A stretch of 64,000 nt of DNA from Leucobacter sp. cx-328. Its GTDB lineage: Bacteria; Actinomycetota; Actinomycetes; Actinomycetales; Microbacteriaceae. The stretch is taken from positions 248,001 to 312,000 of the forward strand of contig NZ_JACVMX010000003.1 of NCBI RefSeq assembly GCF_014530035.1. Direction: 5' to 3'. Of the stretch, positions 1 through 8,870 are shown piece after piece; positions within the stretch are counted from its first letter, which is position 1; every line of letters starts with the position of its first letter. The position numbers and the translations under genes are program-made. The notes under the pieces are model-generated. The model ran no database searches, had not been told where the DNA came from, and worked only from the letters and a program-made list of their open reading frames with translations.

Positions 1-651
1 CTTCGGGCGGTGGATGAGTTCGATCGCCTGGCCGAGCGGCAAGATACCTTCGGTACGCTGCACCTCGGCCGGGAGCGGATCTTCAATCGGGCCAAGTGCA
101 TCGAGCACGAGCTCCACGGAGCTCTGGATCGTCCACGTCGGCACCTGCGACGTCGCTGGGTAAATCGGTACCGGAGTTTCAGACCACGCCTTCGCCGCTG
201 CTTCATCAAGCAACTCGGCACCCGGGGCCTCATCTGGGTCATCGAACAGCTGATAATCAGGATGCTGCAGCTGCAAGCGGCCCTGGTACGCATTCACTTT
301 GCCGGCGAACGTTCCGCGCACGCCGGGCTTGAGCTTTTCTGCTTGCCACTTCTGGTTGAAGAACGTGAGCGCGAGGGTGCCGACGCCATCGGTGATCCGC
401 ACCTCGGTCAGCACGCCATTGCGTCGCTGCATGCGCCGCTCACGCACGTCGAGCACCTGCGCGACAACCGCAACCTGTTCACCAATCGGGAGCGAATTCA
501 ACGGCGTCAGCTCGCCACGCTTCGAGTACCGGCGCGGTACATGATCAAGCAATTCACGGGCGGTGCGGATCGCGAACGCCTTCTCAAGCGCCTTCGCGGT
601 GCGCGCGCCGACCACGTCTGCGATGCCGGAATCGAGCGTGACGGAAACCAT
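1..651 (-). CDS. recG: ATP-dependent DNA helicase RecG, N-terminal part (cut by window edge)
   Basis: The reverse strand is open from an ATG at 651 to base 1 and encodes the first 217 residues of RecG, the helicase that remodels stalled replication forks and branched recombination intermediates. The start (MVSVTLDSGIADVVGART), the 'LLDHVPRRYSKRG' segment, the OB-fold wedge around residues 55-135 and the 'PIYPATSQVP' region are typical of actinobacterial RecG. The helicase motifs lie beyond the left edge. GGAGG sits almost against the ATG, and TAGCCT ends 6 nt before it, so a leaderless start is also possible. Long plus-strand frames here are antisense shadows. Confidence 0.93.
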   Translation of the reverse strand, partial: MVSVTLDSGIADVVGARTAKALEKAFAIRTARELLDHVPRRYSKRGELTPLNSLPIGEQVAVVAQVLDVRERRMQRRNGVLTEVRITDGVGTLALTFFNQKWQAEKLKPGVRGTFAGKVNAYQGRLQLQHPDYQLFDDPDEAPGAELLDEAAAKAWSETPVPIYPATSQVPTWTIQSSVELVLDALGPIEDPLPAEVQRTEGILPLGQAIELIHRPK

Positions 652-684
652 GCCTCCAGGCTACGCGGTCAGCGGGTCAGGATA

Positions 685-713
685 TTGACAGCTTGCCGCA
701 CGCCGCATAATCA
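685..713 (+). promoter_or_regulatory. Possible promoter of the tyrosine phosphatase gene
   Basis: TTGACA (685-690) is followed after 17 nt by TAATCA (708-713), with CATAAT (706-711) as an alternative -10 at 15 nt. It lies in the gap between divergent recG and the phosphatase gene. Confidence 0.35.
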
Positions 714-770
714 CCCGCATTCGTTACACTCTCAGCACAAGACTCAGAACAATCGAGATAGGGACGCCAC

Positions 771-1574
771 ATGAGCCAGCATCCGCACCGCACAGTTTCT
801 CTCGCGACCGCGCCGAACATGCGCACGCTTGGTGGCCTTGAGGTGTCAGGTGGGCGAATCCGTGACGGTGTGATTTTCCGTTCAGCGACCCTCGCGCACC
901 TGTCCGACGCTGATGGCCTGGCATTCACAGATCTCGGAATCAGGCTGGTGTTTGATCTGCGCACCAAAGGCGAATGCGCGGCGCAGCCAGACCGTCTGCC
1001 AGCCGGTATAGATCTCGTGAATCTCGATGTCCTCGCAGATAGCCCGGTTGATCTCGCCGCAAGCATGGCGATGCTGGATACGGATCCTGCCGCAACGAAT
1101 GCGATGCTCGCTAGCGGCAAAGCGGTCTCGATGCTCGAACATTCCTACTGCGATATCGTCTCGCAGCCTTCCGCGCGGTGGGCGTACCGGACGTTCTTCG
1201 AGACGCTGTCCGAGCCTGGCGAAACTCGCACCGCGCTGTTCCACTGCACGACTGGCAAAGACCGCACCGGCTGGGCAGCTGCCGCACTACTTCTACTCCT
1301 CGGAGCAGAAGATGAGACGGTGCGCGCCGACTACCTGCAGACGAACGTCGATCTACTTCCTGCGCTTCGGCCGTTACTCGACAAGGCCGCCGCGGCTGGC
1401 ATTGATCCTGATCTCTTGCTCCCAGTGTTGTCCGTGCAGGACAGCTTCCTCGATGCCGCATTGGGTGAAGTTGAACAGCGCTTCGGGTCAATGCAGGGCT
1501 ACTTCACCGAGGGGCTCGGACTCAGCAAGTGCCGCATCGACGCGCTGCGCGAACGGTTCGTCGTCTCGAACTGA
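771..1574 (+). CDS. Tyrosine/serine protein phosphatase (MptpB-like)
   Basis: A 267-residue cytoplasmic protein of the bacterial Y_phosphatase3 family. The family opening 'NMRTLGG...G.VFRSATLAHLSD' is present (residues 16-48), and the P-loop HCTTGKDRTGW spans residues 158-168, with nucleophile Cys159 and Arg165. The Lys-Asp-Arg in the loop is typical of MptpB-type enzymes, which dephosphorylate Tyr, Ser/Thr and phosphoinositides. No signal peptide. The ATG at 771 is preceded by a weak AGGGA. It is followed 14 nt later by rsmD, which seems to have its own promoter. The physiological substrate cannot be read from the sequence. Confidence 0.85.
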   Translation: MSQHPHRTVSLATAPNMRTLGGLEVSGGRIRDGVIFRSATLAHLSDADGLAFTDLGIRLVFDLRTKGECAAQPDRLPAGIDLVNLDVLADSPVDLAASMAMLDTDPAATNAMLASGKAVSMLEHSYCDIVSQPSARWAYRTFFETLSEPGETRTALFHCTTGKDRTGWAAAALLLLLGAEDETVRADYLQTNVDLLPALRPLLDKAAAAGIDPDLLLPVLSVQDSFLDAALGEVEQRFGSMQGYFTEGLGLSKCRIDALRERFVVSN

Positions 1575-1576
1575 AA

Positions 1577-1582
1577 TACACT
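1577..1582 (+). promoter_or_regulatory. -10 element for leaderless rsmD
   Basis: TACACT ends 6 nt before the GTG start of rsmD, which places the expected transcription start on or next to the start codon. The only purine stretch, GAGG, is too close to act as a normal Shine-Dalgarno. The -35 is not recognisable. Confidence 0.5.
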
Positions 1583-1588
1583 TGAGGT

Positions 1589-2176
1589 GTGACCAGAATC
1601 ATCGCAGGAGCAGCCGGCTCGCTCACGCTCGACGTCCCCAAGGCAGGCACTCGGCCAACGAGTGACCGCGTACGTGAGGCACTCTTTTCGAGTCTTGAAG
1701 CCTGGGACATGCTCAAGGGCGTCAATGTCCTTGACTTGTACGCCGGTTCTGGCGCACTCGGGTTTGAGGCCATCAGTCGCGGTGCTGCCGAACTCGATCT
1801 TGTCGAGAAACACGGGCCTGCGGCGCAAATCGTTGCACGAAATGCGACGAAGATTCAGGCGTCGCTGCGCGGATCCGCACCTCGTATCGACGTTCACCGC
1901 CAGGCAGCGGCCAGCTACCTTGCAGGCTGCGCTGAGACCCCGTTGTGGGACGTGGTGTTTATCGACCCGCCCTACGACCTTGGCGAGGCAGAACTCGTCG
2001 AAAACCTCGAGGCTGTCGCACTGCGGCTTCGCCCGCAAGCGCTCATCATGGTGGAACGTTCGAGCCGCTCGCCAGAGCCTACGTGGCCCGCTGGCCTAGT
2101 CCTGTTCAAGAAGAAGTCGTACGGTGAGACCGCCGTGTGGTGGGCCGAGTCGGCCGAAAGCGCAGCGACGGCATGA
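1589..2176 (+). CDS. rsmD: 16S rRNA (guanine(966)-N2)-methyltransferase
   Basis: A 195-residue SAM-dependent methyltransferase of the RsmD family, which methylates G966 of 16S rRNA in the assembled small subunit. The conserved start 'TRIIAGAAGSLTLDVP', 'TRPTSDRVREALFSSL', the SAM-binding DLYAGSGALG (residues 49-58) and catalytic DPPY (126-129) are all visible. Start is GTG, probably on a leaderless transcript. In many bacteria rsmD follows recG and precedes coaD; here recG is divergent and the next gene downstream is convergent. Confidence 0.93.
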   Translation: MTRIIAGAAGSLTLDVPKAGTRPTSDRVREALFSSLEAWDMLKGVNVLDLYAGSGALGFEAISRGAAELDLVEKHGPAAQIVARNATKIQASLRGSAPRIDVHRQAAASYLAGCAETPLWDVVFIDPPYDLGEAELVENLEAVALRLRPQALIMVERSSRSPEPTWPAGLVLFKKKSYGETAVWWAESAESAATA

Positions 2177-2188
2177 TCTGTCAAGAAG

Positions 2189-2383
2189 CTAACGGTCTGT
2201 TGCGCGCCCAACTGAGTAACGTCGAATGATCTTCCGAAGCTGCATCTTTTGAGCTGCCTTGCGCTCACGTCGCACTTCGCGCACCGTTTCGTCGAAGGTC
2301 TGGTTAAGCTTCGCCTCTCGGTTCTGCTGACGCGCGGCGAAGGTCTCTGGCGAGAGGCGATATGGCATTGGCGTGAAGGTCAT
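2189..2383 (-). CDS. Small basic protein of unknown function
   Basis: A 64-residue, arginine- and lysine-rich, probably helical protein ('RREVRRERKAAQKMQLRKIIRRY' type composition, described in pieces) that I do not recognise. Its ATG shares an ATGA overlap (2380-2383) with the stop of the upstream GAF-protein gene, so the two are probably translationally coupled. GC-rich third codon positions fit a real gene. It converges on rsmD, leaving a 12 nt gap. No membrane segment or known motif. Confidence 0.6.
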   Translation of the reverse strand: MTFTPMPYRLSPETFAARQQNREAKLNQTFDETVREVRRERKAAQKMQLRKIIRRYSVGRATDR

Positions 2384-3219
2384 GATCCGCTCCCTCTCTG
2401 ACTAAAAACGTTACCCACAGAATACATCCCCAGTTTGAAAAGTGCTCCCCTACGGGTGTGATGCTTCCGATTTGCCGCGGCATAGTATTCGGCGAGCACG
2501 TCGGCAATCGGGATGAGGTTTGCTTCATCGACCTCGAACAGGTCAGTTTCAGACGTCGTGTCGACCGTGAGAATTCCGAATACCTGGTCACCCCGCGACA
2601 CAGACACTGCTGCGAAGCTGGTGTACTCGTTTCCGACGACTTTCCGCTTGCTGAGGGAATCACTATCGCCCGTAAGCAGACTCATCATCCCCACAAAGAC
2701 GTCATCTCCATCGTCGTGTGCCCGTGGCCGATCTTCGCGCCCAGCACTTGCGACTGGACGCATTTGCACGTTTCCCCGCCCGTCACGCCCCAACTCGAAG
2801 AGCGTTACCCGATAGCCAAGTGCTCCTGGGTACGCAGTCTTCACCAGCTGTGCCACGATCTCCTCGAATGCTTGGTCCCGCAGTCGATGGCGGTCGCGGG
2901 GCCCCGCGGTCTCCATCGCCGAGAGGAGTGGCACCATGCGCGAAACCAAACGCAGACTTGCACGCTCCCGGGCATCTTGTTCATCTTGCTTCTTCTGAAT
3001 ATGGCGCAGAAAATACTGGCGAATTGCGAGCGGAAACGTGCCCACCGCAATGAGAGCGACCCCCAGCCAGAACCAGAACGCATCGAAGCTCTCCCCGACG
3101 TGGGTTGACACCATCGGGCCACCAATGAGCGGCAACACCCAGGGAGCCATCTCGATGAACAAGTACCGGTTTGCGATGAACTCTACGGTGAGCCACCAGG
3201 CGTTTCGAATGAACCTCAT
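2380..3219 (-). CDS. Membrane-anchored GAF-domain protein
   Basis: A 279-residue protein with two hydrophobic N-terminal segments (about residues 8-38 and 46-68), a short charged coiled-coil-like stretch (about 70-90) and a C-terminal region of about 150 residues resembling a GAF domain ('SFAAVSVSRGDQVFGILTVDT' core, where GAF folds carry a similar strand pair). It probably senses a small molecule or redox state at the membrane, but no output domain is attached. The ATG at 3219 has a strong GAGGAGG Shine-Dalgarno. It is coupled to the 64-residue gene downstream. The ligand and partner are unknown. Confidence 0.6.
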   Translation of the reverse strand: MRFIRNAWWLTVEFIANRYLFIEMAPWVLPLIGGPMVSTHVGESFDAFWFWLGVALIAVGTFPLAIRQYFLRHIQKKQDEQDARERASLRLVSRMVPLLSAMETAGPRDRHRLRDQAFEEIVAQLVKTAYPGALGYRVTLFELGRDGRGNVQMRPVASAGREDRPRAHDDGDDVFVGMMSLLTGDSDSLSKRKVVGNEYTSFAAVSVSRGDQVFGILTVDTTSETDLFEVDEANLIPIADVLAEYYAAANRKHHTRRGALFKLGMYSVGNVFSQRGSGS

Positions 3220-3373
3220 AAACGCCCTCCTCTGTACTCAGCCGACGATGTGCGCCTGTTTCCTACGCTACGTCCGACCACTGACATTTCAAGACGCGCT
3301 GCTAGCCACCCGCACCTCAGCACGCTGGCGCACGCCCAAACACTTCTCGCGACCCAACCCCGCGAAATCGACC

Positions 3374-3429
3374 GTTTCTGCCGAAAAGTCCCCTTTCATG
3401 CGTATGAAAGCGTCAGTCTCGGAAGAAAC
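3374..3429. repeat. 56-nt palindromic repeat, copy 1
   Basis: Outer arms GTTTCTGCCGA (3374-3384) and TCGGAAGAAAC (3419-3429) are inverted, around the core TTTCATGCGTATGAAA (3394-3409). A second copy of the same length with the identical core lies at 45710-45765; by hand alignment 47 of 56 positions match. Both copies are intergenic, in REP/MITE-like style. Confidence 0.7.
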
Positions 3430-3501
3430 GGCCATTCTCGAGGAGTTGGCGCCCCACCCAACGACCAGCACAGCGGCACAGCGGCACACCGCGCAACAGA
3501 A

Positions 3502-3545
3502 AACGGGCGGCCCCGCACCGATGACTCGATGCAAGACCGCCCGTT
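3502..3545 (-). terminator. Terminator downstream of gabD
   Basis: AACGGGCGG (3502-3510) pairs with CCGCCCGTT (3537-3545). On the minus strand the stem is followed by a short T-rich tail (TTTTCTGTT). Confidence 0.65.
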
Positions 3546-3559
3546 GACTAGGCGAAGAA

Positions 3560-5026
3560 TTAACGCGGGATGAGCGTGTACTTCGTTGCGAGGAACTCGT
3601 GGATGCCCTCGAAGCCACCCTCACGGCCGACGCCCGACTGCTTCATGCCACCGAAGGGCGCTGCAGCGTTCGAGACGAGGCCAGTATTGAGGCCCATCAT
3701 GCCGCTCTGAAGCTTCTCGATCATGCGCTGGCCACGAGCAAGGTTCTCGGTGAACACGTAGCTCACGAGGCCGTACTCGGTGTTGTTCGCGATCTCAACT
3801 GCTTCGTCCTCAGTGGAGAAGCGGATGATGCCGAGAACCGGGCCGAAGATCTCTTCGCGCATGATTGCCGACTGCTTGCTGAGCTTGTCAATCACGGTGG
3901 GCTGGAAGAAGTTGCCAGCACCCTCAATGATCTCGCCGCCAGCGACAACGGTTGCACCGGTGTCAACTGCGTCTGCAACGAGGCGAGCGGTGTTTGCCAC
4001 TGCCTTGCCGTCGACGAGTGCGCCGATGTCGTTACCCTCGTCAGCGCCACGGCCGATCGAGAACTTGTTGACGCGCTCTGCAATCTTCGCTGCGAACTCG
4101 TCAGCAACCGACTCGTGCACAATGATGCGGTTAGCTGCGGTGCAAGCCTGACCGATGTTGCGGAACTTCGCGAGCATTGCGCCCTCGACTGCTGCATCGA
4201 TGTCTGCGTCTTCGAACACGACGAAGGGAGCGTTGCCGCCGAGCTCCATCGAGGTACGGAGAACGTTCTGCGCTGCTGCTTCGAGAAGCTTTACGCCAAC
4301 CGGGGTCGAGCCGGTGAACGAGAGCTTACGGAGGCGGCTGTCGCTGAGCAGTGCGCTCGACTGAGCGCTCGACTTGCTGGTCTGAACAACGTTGACAACA
4401 CCTGCGGGCACGCCAGCCTCTTCGAGCAGCTGCACGAAGAAGATGGTGGTGAGCGGGGTGAGTGCTGCAGGCTTCACAACGACGGTGCAACCAGCTGCAA
4501 GCGCAGGCGCGATCTTACGCGTCGCCATTGCCAGCGGGAAGTTCCACGGGGTGATGAAGTAGCAGGGGCCGACAGGCTGGTGCGAGACAACAATGTTGCC
4601 GGTGCCCTCGGGGTTCGGACGGTAGTCGCCGCGCACGCGCACTGCTTCTTCCGAGAACCAGCGAAGGAATTCGCCGCCGTAGTTGACCTCGCCACGTGCC
4701 TCAGAGATGGGCTTGCCCATCTCCATCGACATGAGGAGTGCGAAGTCTTCCTTGCGCTCCATGAGGAGGTCGAATGCACGACGAAGGATGTTCGAACGCT
4801 CACGGGTTGAGGTTGCTGCCCATGCGTCCTGAGCAGCTACTGCAGCGTCAAGCGCGCGAACTGCATCATCAACGGTTGCGTCAGCAATGGTCTTGATGAC
4901 GTCACCGGTTGCGGGATCGTGCACGTCGAAGGTTGCGCCCGAGGACGATGCCTCGAACTTGCCACCGATTGCGAGACCCGAAGAAACTCGATCGAGCAGT
5001 TCCTGCTCGTTAGGCTTCAAAGCCAT
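3560..5026 (-). CDS. gabD: Succinate-semialdehyde dehydrogenase (NAD(P)+)
   Basis: A 488-residue aldehyde dehydrogenase that oxidises succinate semialdehyde to succinate, the second step of GABA breakdown. Visible are '[11 protein letters not shown]' (residues 158-167), the cofactor loop 'FTGSTPVG' (237-244), general base Glu261 in ELGGNAP, and catalytic Cys295 in '[11 protein letters not shown]'. Length is normal. It follows gabT by 32 nt on the same strand, as a two-gene operon. Other semialdehydes are possible, but the pairing with gabT makes succinate semialdehyde the best assignment. Confidence 0.93.
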   Translation of the reverse strand: MALKPNEQELLDRVSSGLAIGGKFEASSSGATFDVHDPATGDVIKTIADATVDDAVRALDAAVAAQDAWAATSTRERSNILRRAFDLLMERKEDFALLMSMEMGKPISEARGEVNYGGEFLRWFSEEAVRVRGDYRPNPEGTGNIVVSHQPVGPCYFITPWNFPLAMATRKIAPALAAGCTVVVKPAALTPLTTIFFVQLLEEAGVPAGVVNVVQTSKSSAQSSALLSDSRLRKLSFTGSTPVGVKLLEAAAQNVLRTSMELGGNAPFVVFEDADIDAAVEGAMLAKFRNIGQACTAANRIIVHESVADEFAAKIAERVNKFSIGRGADEGNDIGALVDGKAVANTARLVADAVDTGATVVAGGEIIEGAGNFFQPTVIDKLSKQSAIMREEIFGPVLGIIRFSTEDEAVEIANNTEYGLVSYVFTENLARGQRMIEKLQSGMMGLNTGLVSNAAAPFGGMKQSGVGREGGFEGIHEFLATKYTLIPR

Positions 5027-5058
5027 AAGAATGACCTACTTTCCTTGTTGGGAAAAAG

Positions 5059-6402
5059 TTAGTTTGCCTTGATCGCGTCAACGACGACCTGGAGGCCCTC
5101 GCGAAGCAGCGCGTCAGAGATGGTGAGCGAAGGCAGGAAGCGGATGACGTTGCCGTAAGTACCGCAGGTAAGAGCGAGAACGCCCTGGTCAGCTGCAACC
5201 TGTGCAACCTTGTTGGTGAGGGCCGAGTTAGCCTTCTTCGAACCCGACTCAACGAGCTCGACAGCCATCATTGCGCCACGGCCGCGGATCTCGCCGATGC
5301 GATCGTCCGACTTCTGGAGCTCTGCGAAGACCTCAGTGATGGTCGCTTCGATGCGCTTTGCCTCGCTGAGGAGATCGTCCTCGAGGTAGGTCTCGATGGT
5401 TGCGAGAGCTGCTGCACATGCAACGGGGCTACCGGTGTAGGTGCCGCCGAGGCCGCCTGCGTGCGACGAGTCCATGATCTCGGCGCGGCCGGTCACTGCC
5501 GAAAGCGGGAGGCCGCCTGCGATGCCCTTTGCGGTGGTGATCATGTCGGGGACAACGCCCTCGAAGTTCGCAGCGAACATCTGGCCGGTGCGTGCGAAGC
5601 CGGTCTGAACCTCATCAAGGATGAAGACAACCTTGTTTGCGGTTGCCCACTCCTGGATTGCGGGGAGGAAGCCCTCAGCGGGAGCGATGAAGCCACCCTC
5701 GCCCTGGATCGGCTCGATGATGATCGCAGCGAGGTTGTTTGCGCCAACCTGCTTCTCGATCTGGCTGATTGCCTGTGCTGCAGCCTCTGCGCCGGTCAGG
5801 CCGTCACGGTACGGGTACGAAGCCGGTACGCGGTAGAGCTCGGGAGCGAAGGGGCCGTAGCCCTCCTTGTAAGGCATGTTCTTAGCGGTCATGCCCATGG
5901 TGAGGTTGGTGCGACCGTGGTAAGCGTGGTCGAAGACAACAACGCCGTTCTTGCGGGTGTAGTGACGAGCGATCTTGATCGCGTTCTCTACTGCCTCAGC
6001 GCCCGAGTTGAAGAGCGCCGAACGCTTCTCGTGGTCACCGGGGGTCAGCTCATTGAGCTTCTCTGCAACTGCAACGTAGCCCTCGTAGGGGGTCACGGTG
6101 AAGCAGGTGTGGGTGAACTGAGCAACCTGCTCCTGAACAGCCTTTACAACGCGGGGTGCTGAGTTACCAACGCCGGTAACTGCAATGCCCGAGCCGAGAT
6201 CGATGAGCGAGTTGCCGTCGACGTCAACGAGGACGCCGTCGCCGCCTGCTACGACCGAGATGGGGAGAGCTGCGCCAACGCCCGCTGCAACAGCAGCGTT
6301 CTTGCGAGCGATGATTTCCTGCGACTTCGGGCCAGGAATGCTGGTGACGAGCTTGCGCTCCTGGGGCAGCGAGGGGCCGCCGATGACGGTTGCGTCAGAC
6401 AT
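5059..6402 (-). CDS. gabT: 4-aminobutyrate aminotransferase
   Basis: A 447-residue class III PLP enzyme that moves the amino group of GABA to 2-oxoglutarate, giving succinate semialdehyde. 'SGAEAVENAIKIARHYT', 'FDHAYHGRTNLTM', 'DEVQTGFARTGQMFA' and the PLP lysine (Lys292 in TTAKGIAGG) are conserved. I chose the ATG at 6402 (MSDATVIGGPSLPQ), with GGAGG 10 nt upstream. An ATG at 6464 is in frame with a GGAAAGGA box and would add 21 residues. The frame stays open further upstream, but that part overlaps the regulator gene and is not homologous. It heads the gab operon, divergent from a PucR-family regulator. Confidence 0.93.
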   Translation of the reverse strand: MSDATVIGGPSLPQERKLVTSIPGPKSQEIIARKNAAVAAGVGAALPISVVAGGDGVLVDVDGNSLIDLGSGIAVTGVGNSAPRVVKAVQEQVAQFTHTCFTVTPYEGYVAVAEKLNELTPGDHEKRSALFNSGAEAVENAIKIARHYTRKNGVVVFDHAYHGRTNLTMGMTAKNMPYKEGYGPFAPELYRVPASYPYRDGLTGAEAAAQAISQIEKQVGANNLAAIIIEPIQGEGGFIAPAEGFLPAIQEWATANKVVFILDEVQTGFARTGQMFAANFEGVVPDMITTAKGIAGGLPLSAVTGRAEIMDSSHAGGLGGTYTGSPVACAAALATIETYLEDDLLSEAKRIEATITEVFAELQKSDDRIGEIRGRGAMMAVELVESGSKKANSALTNKVAQVAADQGVLALTCGTYGNVIRFLPSLTISDALLREGLQVVVDAIKAN

Positions 6403-6513
6403 GTTTGAAGTGCCTCCATTTGTCAGTGATAGGCCACGCAGGGGTGCTCCCACGTAACTAGTCATAAGTGTATGCTTCCTTTCCTGAGATTCGCGGTGCC
6501 ATAATGGAGATTG

Positions 6514-7755
6514 ATGAACACAGCTTTCGCCAATCCGGCAAACACACCCGCAGCTGACAGCCTGACCCACCAGCCGTGGATCCCTCTCGAGGATCTCCTG
6601 CACGACTATCAGCTGGGTCTCGTCGTGATTGCTGGTGGTGGCGGCGACGCCGGTGCACGGCCGGTGCAATGGGTACATCCCAGTGATCTCGTCGATCCTG
6701 CCCCGTTCCTCACCCCGCGAACCGTCCTGCTCACGACCGGCGTTCAGTTCCCCGGCACACTCTCCCCCGGCACCGCGGAAACCTATGTCACGCGACTTGT
6801 TGATGCAGGCGTGTCGGCACTTGGCGTCGCGGTCGGGCTGCGGTGGGATCGCATCCCACCGACGCTCATTCGCGCGTGCGAAGAGCACCGTCTTCCGCTC
6901 GTCCGCGTTCCCTATGACACCCCCTTCATTGCGATCTCGCGCGCGGCAACCCGCCTCATTGAGGCTGCCGTGCACGCCCGCAGCATGGATCGCACGGATA
7001 ACCTTTCGCGGGCGCAGCGATCCGCACCCCATCTGGCGCGTGTCGAATCGGCCGTTCGTTCCGCGGTGCTACGGCTACTCACCGCTGGTGAAATCGAGCT
7101 CGCAACCTCGGTTGCTGCCGAGTTACTTCCCCCGCTTCCGCGTGGCCAAATCGTGGTACTGAGCCTCGATGATCGTTCCGGGGCCGCGCGCCCGGCGATC
7201 GACTCCGCGATTGACGGCGTCATCTCGGGTGACCTCGATCATCGCTCGCTCATTGTGTGTGAGACGTCGCGGCTTGCGCCGATCCGCCGCCTGCTCGATC
7301 GCAACCAGGTTGCCGCTGGCGTGTCCGAGCGTGGCCGACATGATGACCTCACGACCCTCATCGATCAGGCGGATCGCGCGCTCGAAAACGCGCAGTCGCT
7401 CGAAGCGCCGCGCATCGTTGAGTATCGCCCCTCGATGCACTCGGGTGTACTGCAGTTGCTCACGAAGAGCCGTGAGGCGCGGCGTCGCGCGCACGGCTTG
7501 CTCGCCCCGATCACGGCACACGATGAGCGGCACAGCGACACCATTCTCATAAGCCTCGAAACCTGGCTCGCGCACAATGGCCAGCTCTCACCAGCCGCTG
7601 ACGACCTCGGTGTGCACCGACACACGCTCCGCTCACGGATTCGGACTGCCGCGAGCCTCCTGCAGCGTGACATCGACTCCCCTGATACTCGTGCCGAGAT
7701 TTGGACGGCGCTTCGCCTCCTGCACGCCGAACAGCAGGGTGAGAGCGCGCGCTAG
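6514..7755 (+). CDS. PucR-family transcriptional regulator, likely regulator of gabTD
   Basis: A 413-residue regulator with an N-terminal PucR domain (about residues 20-140, 'LEDLLHDYQLGLVVIAGG...WVHPSDLVDP...LLTTG') and a C-terminal HTH (about 345-395, 'LAHNGQLSPAADDLGVHRHTLRSRI'). PucR-type proteins often control amine, purine or GABA use. Its position divergent from gabT makes control of the gab operon the obvious inference. ATG at 6514 is chosen; a TTG at 6511 is in frame. CATAAT at 6500-6505 suggests a very short or absent leader. Its stop overlaps the convergent thiL stop by 4 nt. Confidence 0.85.
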   Translation: MNTAFANPANTPAADSLTHQPWIPLEDLLHDYQLGLVVIAGGGGDAGARPVQWVHPSDLVDPAPFLTPRTVLLTTGVQFPGTLSPGTAETYVTRLVDAGVSALGVAVGLRWDRIPPTLIRACEEHRLPLVRVPYDTPFIAISRAATRLIEAAVHARSMDRTDNLSRAQRSAPHLARVESAVRSAVLRLLTAGEIELATSVAAELLPPLPRGQIVVLSLDDRSGAARPAIDSAIDGVISGDLDHRSLIVCETSRLAPIRRLLDRNQVAAGVSERGRHDDLTTLIDQADRALENAQSLEAPRIVEYRPSMHSGVLQLLTKSREARRRAHGLLAPITAHDERHSDTILISLETWLAHNGQLSPAADDLGVHRHTLRSRIRTAASLLQRDIDSPDTRAEIWTALRLLHAEQQGESAR

Positions 7756-8813
7756 TTCGATCCTGGCGGCACGACGAGATACGGGTCCCAGCCAGCTGGC
7801 GACACGGGCGCTCCGTCGAGGAGCACGCCGGGCGTCGTCACTGAGCGGCCCGCCTGATGAGTGCCCGGCTCGTCGCCCTCACGCGTGACTGTCTCGCCGA
7901 TCCGCACGAAGCCAGTGGGAAGCGTGACATCGGCGGGGAACGTCGCAAGCAGGCCGTGGTCTTCCCCGCCGAACAACATCGCGGGCACGCTCACGGCCTC
8001 GCCCCCTTGCTCACCGAACCCGGCGCGCAGCAGATCGGCATGCAGCGCCACCGTCACCCCGCTCGCCGCCGCGATGCGCGACGCATCGAGGGCAAGCCCA
8101 TCTGACACGTCCATCATTGCGGTCGCGCCAGCCTGTGCTGCGACGACGCCAAGCGCGATCGGCGGCATCGGAGCAAACTGCGCAGCAATCGCAGCAGGGT
8201 GCGCGGATCGCAATTCCCCCAGCGTGCGCGAGTGCGCCGTGCCGTCAGCCTCGGTGGCGCCAGCAAAAAGCTGCGCGAGCCCCTGACATGCGAGCCCGAG
8301 CTGGCCCGCGTAGGCCACCACGTCACCGACCCGCGCACCTGAGCGCAACACTGGCGTCTGGGGTCCCAGATCACCGAAGGCCGTCACCGCAGCCATGAGC
8401 ACCGGGGCACGACCGAGATCGCCGCCCACAACGCCGCAGCCCGGCGCCAGTTCAGCGCACGCGGCCGTGAGTCCGCGCGCAACCTCTTCGAGGTAACAGA
8501 CCGGCAGATCGCGCGGAACAGCGAAGGCAACCGTGAGCCCGACAGGGACCGCCCCCATCGCCGCGACATCCGAGAGGTTCGTGGCCGCAAGTTTCCACCC
8601 GAGTTCGAACCCGCTATGCCACGCAAGGCGGAAGTCGGGCCCCTCGATCATCGTGTCGGTTGTCACAACGCTTTCGCCCACGTATGCCAACACCGCACAG
8701 TCGTCACCGGGGCCGACGCTTGCTGCCGTCGCAGGGCCGAGATTCCGGAGCACGCGCGCAAGCACACCTGCCTCGCCAAGTTCGCCAACCGTCACGTCTT
8801 CTGAGCCAATCAC
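7752..8813 (-). CDS. thiL: Thiamine-monophosphate kinase
   Basis: A 353-residue kinase that phosphorylates thiamine monophosphate to the diphosphate cofactor. It has the PurM/ThiL-type ATP-binding motif 'SVGPGDDCAVL' (about residues 32-42), 'TTDTMIEGPDFR', 'NLSDVAAMGA' and 'MMDVSDGLALD'. GTG start at 8813, preceded by a -10-like box and no Shine-Dalgarno. The end of the gene overlaps the pucR-type gene tail to tail through a palindromic CTAG that holds both stop codons. Confidence 0.92.
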   Translation of the reverse strand: MIGSEDVTVGELGEAGVLARVLRNLGPATAASVGPGDDCAVLAYVGESVVTTDTMIEGPDFRLAWHSGFELGWKLAATNLSDVAAMGAVPVGLTVAFAVPRDLPVCYLEEVARGLTAACAELAPGCGVVGGDLGRAPVLMAAVTAFGDLGPQTPVLRSGARVGDVVAYAGQLGLACQGLAQLFAGATEADGTAHSRTLGELRSAHPAAIAAQFAPMPPIALGVVAAQAGATAMMDVSDGLALDASRIAAASGVTVALHADLLRAGFGEQGGEAVSVPAMLFGGEDHGLLATFPADVTLPTGFVRIGETVTREGDEPGTHQAGRSVTTPGVLLDGAPVSPAGWDPYLVVPPGSN

Positions 8814-8820
8814 ACTCGCA

Positions 8821-8826
8821 ACTGTA
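8821..8826 (-). promoter_or_regulatory. -10 element for leaderless thiL
   Basis: TACAGT on the minus strand, then 7 nt, then the GTG start at 8813. There is no Shine-Dalgarno. It faces a mirror-image arrangement for the divergent DUF3515 gene. Confidence 0.55.
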
Positions 8827-8857
8827 GCCTCTCGGGGTTTCCTCCAGCGCGGCTCGC

Positions 8858-8863
8858 TAGAGT
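8858..8863 (+). promoter_or_regulatory. -10 element for leaderless DUF3515 lipoprotein gene
   Basis: TAGAGT followed by 7 nt and the GTG start at 8871, with no Shine-Dalgarno. Confidence 0.55.
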
Positions 8864-8870
8864 TGGTGCT

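Larger units (their letters stand above)
3220..3559. other. Intergenic region holding a palindromic repeat and the gabD terminator
   Basis: 340 bases without a credible gene. It holds a 56-nt palindromic repeat (3374-3429) also found near 45.7 kb, and a hairpin terminator for gabD (3502-3545). Confidence 0.6.

Noticed and set aside
10-774. 254-codon plus-strand frame at the left edge
   Set aside because: It is antisense to recG; the translated product is Arg/His-rich with no domain, while the minus strand gives RecG.
3599-4810. 403-codon plus-strand frame
   Set aside because: Antisense of gabD, which has full aldehyde dehydrogenase motifs.
6403-7032. N-terminal extension of gabT to 657 residues
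   Set aside because: The extra part overlaps the divergent regulator gene and does not resemble aminotransferases; internal starts have Shine-Dalgarno sites.
7752-7755. Overlapping stops of the PucR-type gene and thiL as a possible frameshift
   Set aside because: Both proteins end at normal family length; a palindromic CTAG simply serves as both stops.
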